Numbered from the stretch's first letter, positions 39,912 to 49,570 are shown. The stretch is DNA of 64,000 bases from Roseibium sp. (GCA_017643215.1 JAEPNV010000003.1:366326-430325); one strand, 5' to 3'. Translations and numbers: made by a program. Notes: generated by a model not told the origin, from the letters alone.

Positions 39912-40295
39912 TCACGCCGCAACGGCGCGCATGATAAAAAGACCCGCGAACACAGCCAGGATGGACAGAACAACCGAGACCACGATGTAGATGAGCGCCA
40001 ATGTCATGTCTCCACGCTGCCACAAGACGGCCGTGTCCAGAGAAAACGCTGAAAACGTTGTGAAACCACCGAGGACCCCGGTCGCCAGAAAGAGGCGGAG
40101 GTTCTGGGCATGGGGAACATCGTGACGGGCCAGCCAGCCGATCAACAGCCCCATAACAAGTGATCCGGCAACATTGACGGTCAATGTGCCGACCGGAAAA
40201 CCGGGACCGAACAGCCGAAGGGCCGCATGCCCAACGAGGTGCCGCAATCCGGCGCCGATCCCGCCGCCCAGCATGACAAGAATAAGGTGGTTCAT
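39912..40295 (-). CDS. crcB: CrcB/Fluc fluoride channel
   Basis: 127 residues from the ATG at 40295, chosen because AGGGG then sits about nine bases upstream; another ATG lies two codons earlier. Four membrane helices, with GGGIGAGLRHL near the start, GTLTVNVAGS, and the fluoride-pore motif GFTTFSAFS. It exports fluoride. No fluoride riboswitch was recognised in the 90 bases upstream. Confidence 0.92.
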   Translation of the reverse strand: MNHLILVMLGGGIGAGLRHLVGHAALRLFGPGFPVGTLTVNVAGSLVMGLLIGWLARHDVPHAQNLRLFLATGVLGGFTTFSAFSLDTAVLWQRGDMTLALIYIVVSVVLSILAVFAGLFIMRAVAA

Positions 40296-40385
40296 TTGCA
40301 TTCGCCCCTTCCCCGGAGCCTTATCGCAATCCGGAGACACGGTCAAAAGCAGGAACCGGGAAAAAACAAGGGCGCGAACTTGCGG

Positions 40386-41111
40386 TCAGAATTGATACTT
40401 CAGCCCCGCGGTCAGATATTGGGCGCCTCCTGAGACGCCGTTAAAAATGTCCGTGTCGCCAAAGACGTAGTCCCGTCCGCCGGATCGGTGATGAAGCCGG
40501 AGGACGAGTTTGACATGCTGGTGGTCTGGCCGCGCGAAGGTGACCTCCGGCGAAAAGTAATGCAAAAGACGCGATGTGGCGGATGGGGATCTTTCCACCT
40601 CGATGTCGTCGATGCGGCTTGCATAGCTTAGGCCGGTCGACACCGCGACCGTTGTATGAAGATACCGGTTCCAGGGGAAACGGTGCCAGCGGAGATAAAA
40701 TGCGGCCCAGCTCTCGGTGGCATGGGCACCGCCGCCAAATCTCTGCCCGAACCCGAGTTCGGCTTCCAGATCGACGGATTGAAACACGGTCGCCAGGCGG
40801 CGCGACACGGCACCGCCAGCGATGTTGCTCGTCCCATAGGTCCAGTTCCAGGGCGCCACATAGCCTTCAAGACCGAAAACCTCGGTCATGTCCGTATCCA
40901 GGAAAGATCCGGCGAAGACATGGACACCGCATGTGCCGGTGCATCTGGAAACCGGGTTTTCCAGAACAATCCGCCCGTTCAAGAAGGTGATGGTGTTGTC
41001 GAAAAGTTCGGACGCATGGGCCGTGCGAAGACCGCCAAGACACAGCACAATGCTGAAAATGGCGAACAGGCGTCTGGCAAACGCATGACGTCGGCATCCG
41101 ATTGGCTGCAT
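40386..41111 (-). CDS. Predicted outer-membrane beta-barrel protein
   Basis: 241 residues from the ATG at 41111. Signal peptide (RRLFAIFSIVLCLGGLRTAHA) then alternating amphipathic strands and a terminal Phe (LTAGLKYQF), the outer-membrane insertion signature. The end, LRLHHRSGG...NGVSGGAQYLTAGLKYQF, recalls acyloxyacyl-hydrolase/PagL-like barrels, but I cannot identify the active residues with confidence. It lies beside the desaturase cluster on the same strand, 223 bases downstream of it. Confidence 0.6.
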   Translation of the reverse strand: MQPIGCRRHAFARRLFAIFSIVLCLGGLRTAHASELFDNTITFLNGRIVLENPVSRCTGTCGVHVFAGSFLDTDMTEVFGLEGYVAPWNWTYGTSNIAGGAVSRRLATVFQSVDLEAELGFGQRFGGGAHATESWAAFYLRWHRFPWNRYLHTTVAVSTGLSYASRIDDIEVERSPSATSRLLHYFSPEVTFARPDHQHVKLVLRLHHRSGGRDYVFGDTDIFNGVSGGAQYLTAGLKYQF

Positions 41112-41334
41112 CTTTAACAGCTCCCGCGTCCGGCGGAAAAACCAGCGAACCGAAGCCGTTCTTATGCAGTGGCAGGACCACGCCATATGCGCTCGCCCGA
41201 TCTTCGACGCTGGCGCAATCTTTCAACAATTATGGTTAATAAAGTCGTAGGAGGACGGGCACCGCGCGGCGCTCCCCTGCCGCGCGCGCGGTTTACCAGC
41301 CTGGCTCGGCCCCCTGCTTTTCCTTAGGCAGAGG

Positions 41335-42123
41335 CTACTCGCCGGCGGCGACGGGTTTGGACTTCTTCTCGGCGCCCAGATTTTCAAAGGCGCGGACCTG
41401 ATCGTCATATTTGGGATCGATCGTGCCGCAGACCCGGTCCCAGAACGAAAAGAAGTTGGCGAAGTTGTAGCGGAAGCGGGAATGATGCTGGTCGTGGAAC
41501 GTCACACAGACCATCGGCGACGGCATCCGTGAAAGTGGCGAGGCGTAAAACTCAAATCCGGAATGCCCGATCGTGCCGTTGAAGTGATCCCAAAGCCGGT
41601 GCGCGATCAGCACCATGACCGGGATCGGCAGGATGATGACCGCGAACAGATAATAGCTCTGCATCACGAACGCATCGACGAGATCGTCGGAATAGGTGCT
41701 CCAGACGGTCGGGGCCACGGACCGGTGATGCTCGGCATGGAACCGGTACATCAGTTTCGTGTGCATGAACCGGTGCATCCAGTAAAACCAGGTGTCGAAC
41801 GCGATCACCGAGATGACGAACATCAAGATCACCGACCACCAGGACAGTTCCAGCGGATCAACCAGCGTCCAGCCCTTGAGCGACAGGAAAATCCCGCCGG
41901 CCAGGCACCCCGCGGTCACGGTCAGCGACATGACGCTCAGCCGGATTTCCTTCCACATGCGCTTTTCGCCGCGCCGGTTTTGCTGGATGCGCCGCTCCGG
42001 ATGACGGTTCTGGATCGCAACCAGCACCCAGCCGGTGGCGAAATACAAAAAGACGTTCACCGCATAAACGGCCGCGTAGATCGGCAGGAACTCAAGAAGG
42101 ACTGTCACAATCTGGTCGAGCAT
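41335..42123 (-). CDS. Sterol desaturase/fatty acid hydroxylase family protein (paralogue 1)
   Basis: 262 residues, integral membrane di-iron oxygenase. The His boxes HRFMH, HAEHH and HDQHH fit HxxxH, HxxHH and HxxHH. GHSGFEFYA and SFWDRVCGTIDPKYD are further family marks. The substrate may be a fatty acid, sterol, carotenoid or ornithine-lipid chain. Third of a tandem trio on the minus strand, sharing the motif RHPERRIQ with the other two. It starts 33 bases after the middle copy. Confidence 0.88.
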   Translation of the reverse strand: MLDQIVTVLLEFLPIYAAVYAVNVFLYFATGWVLVAIQNRHPERRIQQNRRGEKRMWKEIRLSVMSLTVTAGCLAGGIFLSLKGWTLVDPLELSWWSVILMFVISVIAFDTWFYWMHRFMHTKLMYRFHAEHHRSVAPTVWSTYSDDLVDAFVMQSYYLFAVIILPIPVMVLIAHRLWDHFNGTIGHSGFEFYASPLSRMPSPMVCVTFHDQHHSRFRYNFANFFSFWDRVCGTIDPKYDDQVRAFENLGAEKKSKPVAAGE

Positions 42124-42156
42124 CGGGTGTTTCGCTCATCATCTGTTCGCGGCCGG

Positions 42157-42942
42157 TCAGGCGGCCTTGTTCGCGACCTTGGTCTCTTCAAAATCGGGAA
42201 CCTGGCCGGTCTCTTCCATCGCCTTGACCAGGTGATCGTATTTCGGGTGCACGGTGCCGCACACCCGGTCCCAGAACGAAAAGAAGTTGCCGTAATTATA
42301 GTGGAACTGGGAATGATGCAGATCATGAAATGTCGTGCAAATCATCGGCGACGGCCAACGCGAGGATTTGGACGCAAAATACTCAAATCCGGAATGCCCG
42401 ACCATGCCGGAGATCTGGTCAAACAGCCTTAGCGCAAAGACCGACAAGGCCGGCACCGGCAAGACGAACCAGACGAGAAGGTAAAACCCGTGTTCGATCA
42501 GCGTATCGACGGTGGTCGAGCTGTCATTGCTCCACGCGGTCGGCGCAATGGACCGGTGGTGGGGAACATGCCACTTGTAAAAGGCCGGCAGGTGCAGCAG
42601 CCGGTGCCCCCAATAGAACCAGGCATCGAACAGGACCAGGCACACGACGAACATCAGGGGGAACGACCACCAAGAGAGCGGCAGCGGCGCGAACAGCGTC
42701 CAGCCCTGAACCTGCGCGAAATACCCGGCCGACAACAACACCGACGACGTGGCCAGCGCGCTCAAGGAGGCAATGATCTCCCCCCGCACCCGCTTCATCC
42801 CGTCGCGGTCCTTTTGAATGCGCCGGTCCGGATGCCGCTTGTTGATCACCGTCATGGTGAGGCCGGTGGCGAAGTAGACCGTCAACATGACCGCATAGAT
42901 GACGGCGAATGTGATCAGATAGTCCAACACCATATCCATCAC
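42157..42942 (-). CDS. Sterol desaturase/fatty acid hydroxylase family protein (paralogue 2)
   Basis: 261 residues, same architecture as its neighbours: membrane helices, His boxes HRLLH, HVPHH and HDLHH, and SFWDRVCGTVHPKYD. The N-terminal linker has RHPDRRIQ. Its start overlaps the upstream copy by four bases, indicating coupled translation. Tandem duplication followed by divergence is evident from the shared motif order. Confidence 0.88.
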   Translation of the reverse strand: MMDMVLDYLITFAVIYAVMLTVYFATGLTMTVINKRHPDRRIQKDRDGMKRVRGEIIASLSALATSSVLLSAGYFAQVQGWTLFAPLPLSWWSFPLMFVVCLVLFDAWFYWGHRLLHLPAFYKWHVPHHRSIAPTAWSNDSSTTVDTLIEHGFYLLVWFVLPVPALSVFALRLFDQISGMVGHSGFEYFASKSSRWPSPMICTTFHDLHHSQFHYNYGNFFSFWDRVCGTVHPKYDHLVKAMEETGQVPDFEETKVANKAA

Positions 42943-43730
42943 GCGCTGTCCCGCCGTTCGGACAGTTTGTGCTGGGCATAAAGGTCTTCGAAGCCCTCGA
43001 CCTTGCCGTCATAGGTCGGGTGGATCGTCCCGCACAGCCGGTCCCAGAACGAGAAGTAGTTCGCATAATTGTAGACGAAGTACTGATGATGCTGGTCGTG
43101 GTAGAGCGTGCACAAAAGCGGCCACGGCTTGCGCGCGGAGGCACTTGCAAAATGCTCATAGCCACAATGACCGATCGCGGCCGACACCTGGTCGAACAGG
43201 CGGTGGCCCAGGAAAACGGCCGGCGGGATCGGAATGACAAACAGGACCAATGCGTAATAACTGTGGGCGAACAGGGTATCGACGCTGGAGCCGGCATCGT
43301 TCGACCAGACGGTCGGCGTTATCGTCATATGGTGCGGCTTGTGGAACCGGTAGAACATCTTGGTGTGCAAGATCCGGTGGCCCCAATAGAACCAGGCATC
43401 GTGCAGGATCAGCGACAGAACAAAAAACACCGGCACCGACCACCAGCTCAAGGCGACCGGGGCGATCGTCCAGCCCTTGGCCTGGGCGAACAGGCCGATG
43501 GCAAGGCACAGACTGGTGATGGACAATTGCTTCGTGGACGACTTGATATCATCCATCGCCCGGTGCGACGGCTCGCGCTTTTGAATGCGCCGTTCAGGGT
43601 GCCGCCGGTTTAGGAAAACCATCGTCGCGCCGGTGGCGAAGAGCACGGTCAGGCTGGCGGCATAAAGCGCTGCAAACAGCGCCAGGAAGCCAAGAACACC
43701 GCTCTCCGCAATCAGACTTTCAAAAGGCAT
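42939..43730 (-). CDS. Sterol desaturase/fatty acid hydroxylase family protein (paralogue 3)
   Basis: 263 residues. His boxes are HRILH, HKPHH and HDQHH; linker RHPERRIQ; closing SFWDRLCGTIHPTYD. Here the usual GHSGFE is GHCGYEHFA. It is the first of the three to be transcribed and lies 83 bases downstream of the patatin-like lipase gene on the same strand, so all four may form an operon. Confidence 0.88.
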   Translation of the reverse strand: MPFESLIAESGVLGFLALFAALYAASLTVLFATGATMVFLNRRHPERRIQKREPSHRAMDDIKSSTKQLSITSLCLAIGLFAQAKGWTIAPVALSWWSVPVFFVLSLILHDAWFYWGHRILHTKMFYRFHKPHHMTITPTVWSNDAGSSVDTLFAHSYYALVLFVIPIPPAVFLGHRLFDQVSAAIGHCGYEHFASASARKPWPLLCTLYHDQHHQYFVYNYANYFSFWDRLCGTIHPTYDGKVEGFEDLYAQHKLSERRDSA

Positions 43731-43813
43731 GGGTACCAGTCGTGCTTGATCATGTCAGCCGCCCTCCCCTGCAAACGGGGTGAACGGCCAGTCGCGCCAT
43801 GTCAAAGCATACT

Positions 43814-46252
43814 TTACGTGTCGTGAAAAGCCGCGCGGCGGATGGTCTCAGGTTCGTCGCCATTTTGAACAAGCTCATCAATACGCGCTTGCAGGCGTTC
43901 GATGTCACTTCCGATCGCCGTGAGGTGCGGCCGCTCTTCATCGATAATCGCTTGAAACACGGTCTGGCGGAGCTTCAGGACGACGGCGTCCGGCAGCTTG
44001 ATCTCGCTTGAAACCGATAACAGAATGGAAATCAGCCGGTCAGCGGTGTTGAGCCGGCCCCACAGATAATCGTGCTCCCGCCATCCCCGGTTAAAGAACG
44101 CTCCGAACGCATTGAGCGCGCTGCCTTTCAGCTCAAAACCCTCTTCGTACAGGCTGGTCGCATCCTGCGGGCTAATACGATCGACCAAGGTCTCGTTGAC
44201 CTCCGAAAAGTCGTTGCGCTGAAGAACCGGGAACATCACCAGATCATAAAACGCGAACCCGACATAGGCCTGAACAAGCGCCCGGAAAGACCCGCCATCC
44301 AGCAGATCCGCCGCCAGAAGACCGAAGATCTCGTCGACCGTGCGGTCGAGCTCGGCAAGGCCCATATCCTCGCTGATTGCATCAAAAAACCGGAACAGGG
44401 CCGCATCGCCCAGGGATCCGTCAGTGGGATCGATCCGGGTTTGCAGGCACAGGGCCTCGGCGGCCTCCCGGCTGGCTGCGCTGAAAAACTCCGGCGTCCA
44501 GCGGGCGTTGAACGCGTCGATCTGTTCGTAGAGGACACTTTTAAGCTGGTCGAGCCGGTTTGACGTACCATTGACGGGCCCGCCGCCAGCGGTCGTTGGG
44601 ATCCCGTGTGCCTGATAAAGCTCATTGAGCTTGCGGATCGCAAACCGCAGCCGCCGCACACGGTAGTCAACGTCGAAGGCGCGCAGAACGCGCACAACCC
44701 CCGGATCGGGCTTGAGCGGCCCGTCGAGCGGCGTGGCCGCGAGCGCCTCGAAATGCCCCCCGATGCGGGCGTTCAGACCTTCCGCACGCGCTTTGCGCCC
44801 GCCCGCCCGCGCCAGATCGGTCGCGAGCACCGCCAGCCGTTCAGCGACGGCGTGAAGCTTGAGCGCCTGGTAGTTCAAAAAAGCATAGCCGGCCTTTGCG
44901 TGGGCCGCCGCATTGGCGCGCTCGCGGGTCCGTGTCAGCGTTTCCGGCCGCATCCGCAGCCGCAACGGCAGGATCCGGCGAACCGCCTTGTCGACGACCG
45001 GATCGGCCGCCGCGATGATCTTGGCCAGCCAGCGTCCACGCCGGTTCCGCGCTTCAATGTCGCGCAGTTCATCGCCGATCGGCTCGTTGCGTGGAATGTG
45101 CGCCATCGAGGCGAAGATCACCCGGAAGAACCCGGGCAGTTCCTCGCCAGCCGCGCCGGAGCGCGAAGTCGAAGGCGGGACCGGATCGACATAGACCAGC
45201 CGGCGCGCCACCTCTCGCGCGGCCGGGCGCCGTTTGATCGCCTCCACCACCGGGGCGAACGGCTTGTTCATCACCACGCTGCCATCGACAAAACAATGCC
45301 GCTCAGGACGATTGCCGCTCAATTCCAGCGCATTTCGCATGAAGACGTCCCGGTTCGGCCACGCATCCCCCCGGTCGTGCAGCACACGGTCCATCTCTGC
45401 AATGGTGGCGGGCGGAAACGCGCCGGGAAAGGAGGATGTGGCACGCGCGGCGAACACCAGTTCCGGCACGCCCCCGGACCCAAGCTCGCTGTCCAATTCG
45501 CCCGAGGCCCGGTGCCGCGCTTCAAACGTCAGGATTTTCCGATGATCCCATTCCTCGATATAGGCCGGGTCGTCGATCCGGATGCGCCGGCGGCTGCCGG
45601 TGTAATCGGTCAAGGTCACGAACAGATCGAGGGCCTGCCCGCGCGGGATCAGGCTGCGGCCGGGTTCACCCGCATGATCCATCTCGCGGCAGGCATCCAG
45701 CATCCAGCCGATATAGGATTCACCGGAAAACGGCGGTGAAAACCAGCGCGATTGCATGAACCGGCGCAATTTCTCACGGGTCTCGGGCTCATCGATTTTC
45801 TTCTTTAGCTGCGCGGAAACCAGCCGGTCGAGCATTGGCGACACGCCGGATTTCAGATACCCGGCCAGGCCGTCCTGCGGCCGTGCCAATTCCGAGACAT
45901 CGGCGTTTTTCAGCCACAGATCGCGGTGGCCATCGATCGGAAGATCATGGGCAATCGCTCTCGCGAGCATAATCCCGTTGACGCCTCCGGCCGACGCTCC
46001 GGCAATGACATCGGTCACGACCCTCAGATCCACGAAGGAACCGATTTCCGACAGCAGCTTGGCATAGGCCTGTTCGCTTGGTGAGCCGTTTTGCGCGGCG
46101 GATGCGGGATTTCCGTCTCCCGCCGTGCGCGCGGAGCGGCGCGCGGAGGCGCGGACCAGATTGAGGATCTCTCGGCTGACGCCATGCATGTAGATCGCCA
46201 GCGAGACGCCGCCGTAAAAGACCAAGGCCAGCCTGAGCTCAATTTCCTTCAT
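43814..46252 (-). CDS. Large patatin-like phospholipase
   Basis: 812 residues from the ATG at 46252; the frame extends 32 codons further, but those lie inside the MITE-like element. A patatin domain opens the protein, with the oxyanion loop near GGVSLAIYMHGV, the nucleophile Ser88 in GASAGG and the catalytic Asp in CFVDGSVVMNKP. The rest is a long helical region typical of the DUF3376 patatin-related proteins. Predicted lipid acyl hydrolase, no signal peptide. Confidence 0.85.
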   Translation of the reverse strand: MKEIELRLALVFYGGVSLAIYMHGVSREILNLVRASARRSARTAGDGNPASAAQNGSPSEQAYAKLLSEIGSFVDLRVVTDVIAGASAGGVNGIMLARAIAHDLPIDGHRDLWLKNADVSELARPQDGLAGYLKSGVSPMLDRLVSAQLKKKIDEPETREKLRRFMQSRWFSPPFSGESYIGWMLDACREMDHAGEPGRSLIPRGQALDLFVTLTDYTGSRRRIRIDDPAYIEEWDHRKILTFEARHRASGELDSELGSGGVPELVFAARATSSFPGAFPPATIAEMDRVLHDRGDAWPNRDVFMRNALELSGNRPERHCFVDGSVVMNKPFAPVVEAIKRRPAAREVARRLVYVDPVPPSTSRSGAAGEELPGFFRVIFASMAHIPRNEPIGDELRDIEARNRRGRWLAKIIAAADPVVDKAVRRILPLRLRMRPETLTRTRERANAAAHAKAGYAFLNYQALKLHAVAERLAVLATDLARAGGRKARAEGLNARIGGHFEALAATPLDGPLKPDPGVVRVLRAFDVDYRVRRLRFAIRKLNELYQAHGIPTTAGGGPVNGTSNRLDQLKSVLYEQIDAFNARWTPEFFSAASREAAEALCLQTRIDPTDGSLGDAALFRFFDAISEDMGLAELDRTVDEIFGLLAADLLDGGSFRALVQAYVGFAFYDLVMFPVLQRNDFSEVNETLVDRISPQDATSLYEEGFELKGSALNAFGAFFNRGWREHDYLWGRLNTADRLISILLSVSSEIKLPDAVVLKLRQTVFQAIIDEERPHLTAIGSDIERLQARIDELVQNGDEPETIRRAAFHDT

Positions 46253-46289
46253 TCGCCCATACCGCTCGTTTCCAGTTGGTCCAGCCGTG

Positions 46290-46559
46290 CTAGGGTCAGG
46301 ACCCATTAATCTGGTTGAAATGGTATGAAGCAATTTGCTTCGATACAAGAAGCAAGCCTGCAGGAAACCTTCCGGTTTTCAAGGGCTTGCGACGCTGTAG
46401 CGGGGCAAATTGCTCATATCCCGCAGGGACGCGCGACCGGCTTCGATCTGCTATGTCGAACCGCTCAACCGGGCCACCAGCCCGCTTGTCGCGTTTCTCC
46501 TCGCATCTCTTTGCCGTTCGCAGCGCCATTTCAATCACATGAATGAGTCCTGACCCTAG
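46290..46559. mobile_element. MITE-like element with about 34-base terminal inverted repeats
   Basis: The ends are inverted copies of each other. The left starts CTAGGGTCAGGACCCATT and the right, reverse-complemented, starts CTAGGGTCAGGACTCATT; similarity runs about 34 bases to TTGAAATGG with four mismatches. CTAG at both edges could be the target duplication, as for some IS5-group elements. About 270 bases, no transposase, no convincing internal gene. The right end supplies TAG as the rarA stop; the left end lies 38 bases from the patatin start. Confidence 0.8.
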
Positions 46560-47875
46560 TCCGCGTCCCCGGCTGTCTTTTGGCGCCGCAGGCGCGCCCA
46601 ATAGTCCAGCCGTTTGCGCAGCTCCCGTTCAAAGCCCCGGTCCGGAGGCTGGTAGTAAGTTTGCCTGCCAATGGTTTCTGGAAAGTAGTCTTGACCGGAA
46701 AAACCATCCGGCGCGTCGTGGTCGTACTGATAATCCGCGCCGTAGCCTTCGTCCTTCATCAGCCTGGTCGGCGCGTTGAGGATATGTTTCGGCGGCAGCA
46801 AGGACCCACTCGCTCGGGCGCTTTTCATGGCCGATTTATAGGCGACATAAACCCCGTTCGATTTCGGGGCGGTCGCCAGATAAACTACAGACTGCGCGAG
46901 CGCGAGTTCCCCTTCCGGCGATCCCAGCATCTGATAGGCATCCCGGGCCGCGTTGGCCTGAACAAGCGCGTTCGGGTCCGCGAGCCCAATGTCCTCCACC
47001 GCCATCCGGATCAGACGGCGCGCCAGATACATCGGATCCTCGCCGCCGTCGAGCATGCGGCAAAACCAGTAGAGCGACGCGTCCGGATCCGAGCCGCGCA
47101 CGGACTTGTGCAAGGCGGAAATGAGATTGTAGTGCCCGTCCTGGCTTTTGTCGTAGACCGGCGCCCTGCGCTGCACGATGGCCTGCAGCCGGTCCGCGTC
47201 GAAGGTTTCTCCTTCTTCGGCGGCCCGCCAGACGTCCTCGGCAAGCGTCAGCGCCGAGCGGCCGTCGCCGTCCGCCATGCGCACCAGCACGGACCGGGCG
47301 TCGCCGGTGAGCGGCAGCGGCCTTTCTTCCAGTGCCTCGGCCCGGCTCAAGAGCTTTTCGATGGCTGCGCCATTCAGCGGCTCGAACGTCATGACATGCG
47401 CCCGGGACAAAAGGGCGGCGTTTAACTCGAAGGACGGGTTTTCGGTTGTCGCCCCCACCAGCGTGATCGTGCCGTCTTCCATGACCGGCAGGAAACTGTC
47501 CTGCTGCGCGCGATTGAACCGGTGGATCTCATCGACAAACAAAAGCGTCGCACGGCCGCCAATGCGACGGGCCCGCGCGGTCTCAAAGACTTTTTTCAGG
47601 TCGGCGACGCCCGAAAAAATGGCCGAGATCTGCTCAAAGACGAGATCCGTCTCATCCGCCAAAAGCCGCGCGACGGTAGTTTTCCCCGTGCCGGGCGGGC
47701 CCCAGAATATCAGCGACCCAAGGCTCCGGGTTTTGAGCATCCGCGACAGCGCGCCGTCAGGTCCGAGCAACCGATCCTGCCCCACCACATCCGCAAGCTT
47801 TTGCGGGCGGACCCGATCGGCGAGCGGCCGGGCGGTGTTTTGATCGAGACCCGAAGCTGCGAAGAGATCGCTCAT
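46556..47875 (-). CDS. rarA: Replication-associated recombination protein A (RarA/MgsA)
   Basis: 439 residues. AAA+ ATPase related to clamp loaders, acting at stalled forks. Walker A GPPGTGKTT at 59-67, Walker B LLFVDEIHRFN (Asp115/Glu116), and the sensor ATTENPSFELN. The C-terminal tetramerisation region (DPNALVQANAARDAYQMLGSPEGELALAQ) is complete. The stop codon TAG is inside the terminal repeat of the MITE-like element, so the last residues may differ from the ancestral protein. Its start is nine bases past the degQ stop. Confidence 0.93.
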   Translation of the reverse strand: MSDLFAASGLDQNTARPLADRVRPQKLADVVGQDRLLGPDGALSRMLKTRSLGSLIFWGPPGTGKTTVARLLADETDLVFEQISAIFSGVADLKKVFETARARRIGGRATLLFVDEIHRFNRAQQDSFLPVMEDGTITLVGATTENPSFELNAALLSRAHVMTFEPLNGAAIEKLLSRAEALEERPLPLTGDARSVLVRMADGDGRSALTLAEDVWRAAEEGETFDADRLQAIVQRRAPVYDKSQDGHYNLISALHKSVRGSDPDASLYWFCRMLDGGEDPMYLARRLIRMAVEDIGLADPNALVQANAARDAYQMLGSPEGELALAQSVVYLATAPKSNGVYVAYKSAMKSARASGSLLPPKHILNAPTRLMKDEGYGADYQYDHDAPDGFSGQDYFPETIGRQTYYQPPDRGFERELRKRLDYWARLRRQKTAGDAD

Positions 47876-47884
47876 CCGATCGCG

Positions 47885-49330
47885 TTATCCTCTCAATACG
47901 ATTCGGTTGACCTTGCCGTCGCGTTCAATGTCCATGCGCCAGACCCGCGGCGGCACGTTGGTAAAGCTCTCTAGCATCCGTGTGCTTCGCATTTCCCGGT
48001 CATTGATCGCCCGCACGATGTCACCGCGCCGCAATCCGACTTGCTCGGCCGTGCTGCCCGGACCGACCTCGGCAATGACAACGCCCTCATAGCGGCCTTC
48101 CAGCCGAAGCTCCTCGGCGACCGCCGGCGACAGGTTCATCACCGTTGCCCCTTCGAACGGCGAATAGGTGGTCAGGACACGGGTATCCCGGGGAACGGTT
48201 TCCGGGGCCGCCTCGCGCACGAATTCTACGTCAACCTGCCGGCCATTGCGCAACACAGTAAAGCGCGCAGGCTCACCGAGCGGACGGGTTGCGAAATGAA
48301 ATCCGAAGGAATCCGGGTCCGCGACTTCGTTTCCGTCGACCGCAATCACCAGATCGCTTACCCGCAATCCCGCCCGGATCGCCGGGGACTCGTCAAACAC
48401 ATTGGTGACCAGCACGCCGCGAGGCCGGTCCAGGCCGAGCGCATCGGCGATCTCCGCGCCCACCGTCTGCACCGTTGCCCCGAGCCACGGCCGCCGCACG
48501 GAGCCGCCCTGGTCAGCGGCGGCGGCGACAAACCGGACCATGCGCGCCGGAATGGCAAACCCGATGCCGTTCGATCCGCCGGACCGCGAGAAGATCGCCG
48601 TGTTGATCCCGACCAGACGCCCGGTCATGTCGACAAGCGCCCCGCCGGAGTTGCCCGGATTGATGGCAGCATCCGTTTGAATGAAGAACTGATAGTCGGT
48701 CACGCCGACTTGCGTGCGCGCGAGCGCGGACACGATGCCTTGAGTCACCGTCTGGCCAACGCCGAAGGGATTGCCGATCGCCAGGACGATGTCCCCGACG
48801 TCCAGGCTGTCAGCCTCGGCGAATGCGACATGATCGAAGGGACCCGGCGCCTGGATTTTCAGGACGGCAAGATCGGTTCGTTCGTCCTTCAGGACGATCT
48901 CCGCATCATATTCGCGCCGGTCATTCAGCGCCACACGGACTTCGTCCGCGTCCTTGATGACATGGTGATTGGTGATCACCGTTCCATCGGCCGAAATGAT
49001 GACGCCCGAGCCGAGCGAGGACTGCACCCGCTCCCGCGGCTGGCCGAAGCCTGGCCCCTGATTTCCAAAGAACCGGCGGAAGAACGGATCGTCGAAAAAG
49101 GGTGATGCCGGGCGCTGCTGAAGAACCCGCCGGCTGGCATAAACGTTGACGACACCCGGTGCGACTTTCTTGACGAGCGGGGCGAAGGAGAGCTTGATCT
49201 CGGCCGCTGATTCAGGGACCAGCCGTTGCGGAGTGTTCGACTGTGCCTTTGCGCCGTCGGTGGCCATCATGAGACCGGCCAGTGCTGTTGCCACCAAGGC
49301 ACCCACTGTCCGCATCGCCCATAAGCCCAT
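47885..49330 (-). CDS. degQ: Periplasmic Do-family serine protease (DegP/DegQ-like)
   Basis: 481 residues. Signal peptide at about 1-30 (ending AKAQ). The trypsin-like domain has His123 (ITNHHVI), Asp153 (ERTDLAVLKI) and Ser228 (NPGNSGGALV). Two PDZ domains follow at about 285-375 and 385-475. The Phe-rich loop before the protease core (PFFDDPFFRRFFG) is the LA loop. Degrades or refolds misfolded periplasmic proteins. Likely coupled with rarA. Confidence 0.92.
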   Translation of the reverse strand: MGLWAMRTVGALVATALAGLMMATDGAKAQSNTPQRLVPESAAEIKLSFAPLVKKVAPGVVNVYASRRVLQQRPASPFFDDPFFRRFFGNQGPGFGQPRERVQSSLGSGVIISADGTVITNHHVIKDADEVRVALNDRREYDAEIVLKDERTDLAVLKIQAPGPFDHVAFAEADSLDVGDIVLAIGNPFGVGQTVTQGIVSALARTQVGVTDYQFFIQTDAAINPGNSGGALVDMTGRLVGINTAIFSRSGGSNGIGFAIPARMVRFVAAAADQGGSVRRPWLGATVQTVGAEIADALGLDRPRGVLVTNVFDESPAIRAGLRVSDLVIAVDGNEVADPDSFGFHFATRPLGEPARFTVLRNGRQVDVEFVREAAPETVPRDTRVLTTYSPFEGATVMNLSPAVAEELRLEGRYEGVVIAEVGPGSTAEQVGLRRGDIVRAINDREMRSTRMLESFTNVPPRVWRMDIERDGKVNRIVLRG

Positions 49331-49505
49331 GCCCGTCTCCCTATCATCTGGCGATTCGCAACCTGTTCATCGGTGCTACATGCCAGATAGGGAGTTTTTG
49401 AGACAAACACAAACGCGGGAGGCCCTGCCCCAGATATCCCCAAGCGGTAGTCTTCCGCGATATTTTACCGTCCGGCCCCAGCCTGTTTGGTTACGATTGG
49501 ACCAC

Positions 49506-49533
49506 GAAAAAGGGCGGACCGTTCGGCCCGCCC
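49506..49533 (-). terminator. Terminator of the ribosomal operon
   Basis: GGGCGGACCG (49512-49521) pairs with CGGCCCGCCC (49524-49533) with one mismatch. Read on the minus strand, the stem ends in TTTTT. It probably ends the rpsM-rpsK-rpoA-rplQ transcript, although the rplQ stop is about 190 bases away. Confidence 0.65.
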
Positions 49534-49570
49534 GAGGTGAATGACAAACCAGTTTATCTCTCGACAGTCA

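Noticed and set aside
40296..40385. Possible fluoride riboswitch before crcB
   Set aside because: No recognisable GGNGAUG-type conserved core or pseudoknot arms in the 90 bases.
46325..46546. Small open frames inside the MITE-like element
   Set aside because: No transposase motif, differing frames on both strands, no ribosome site; likely chance.
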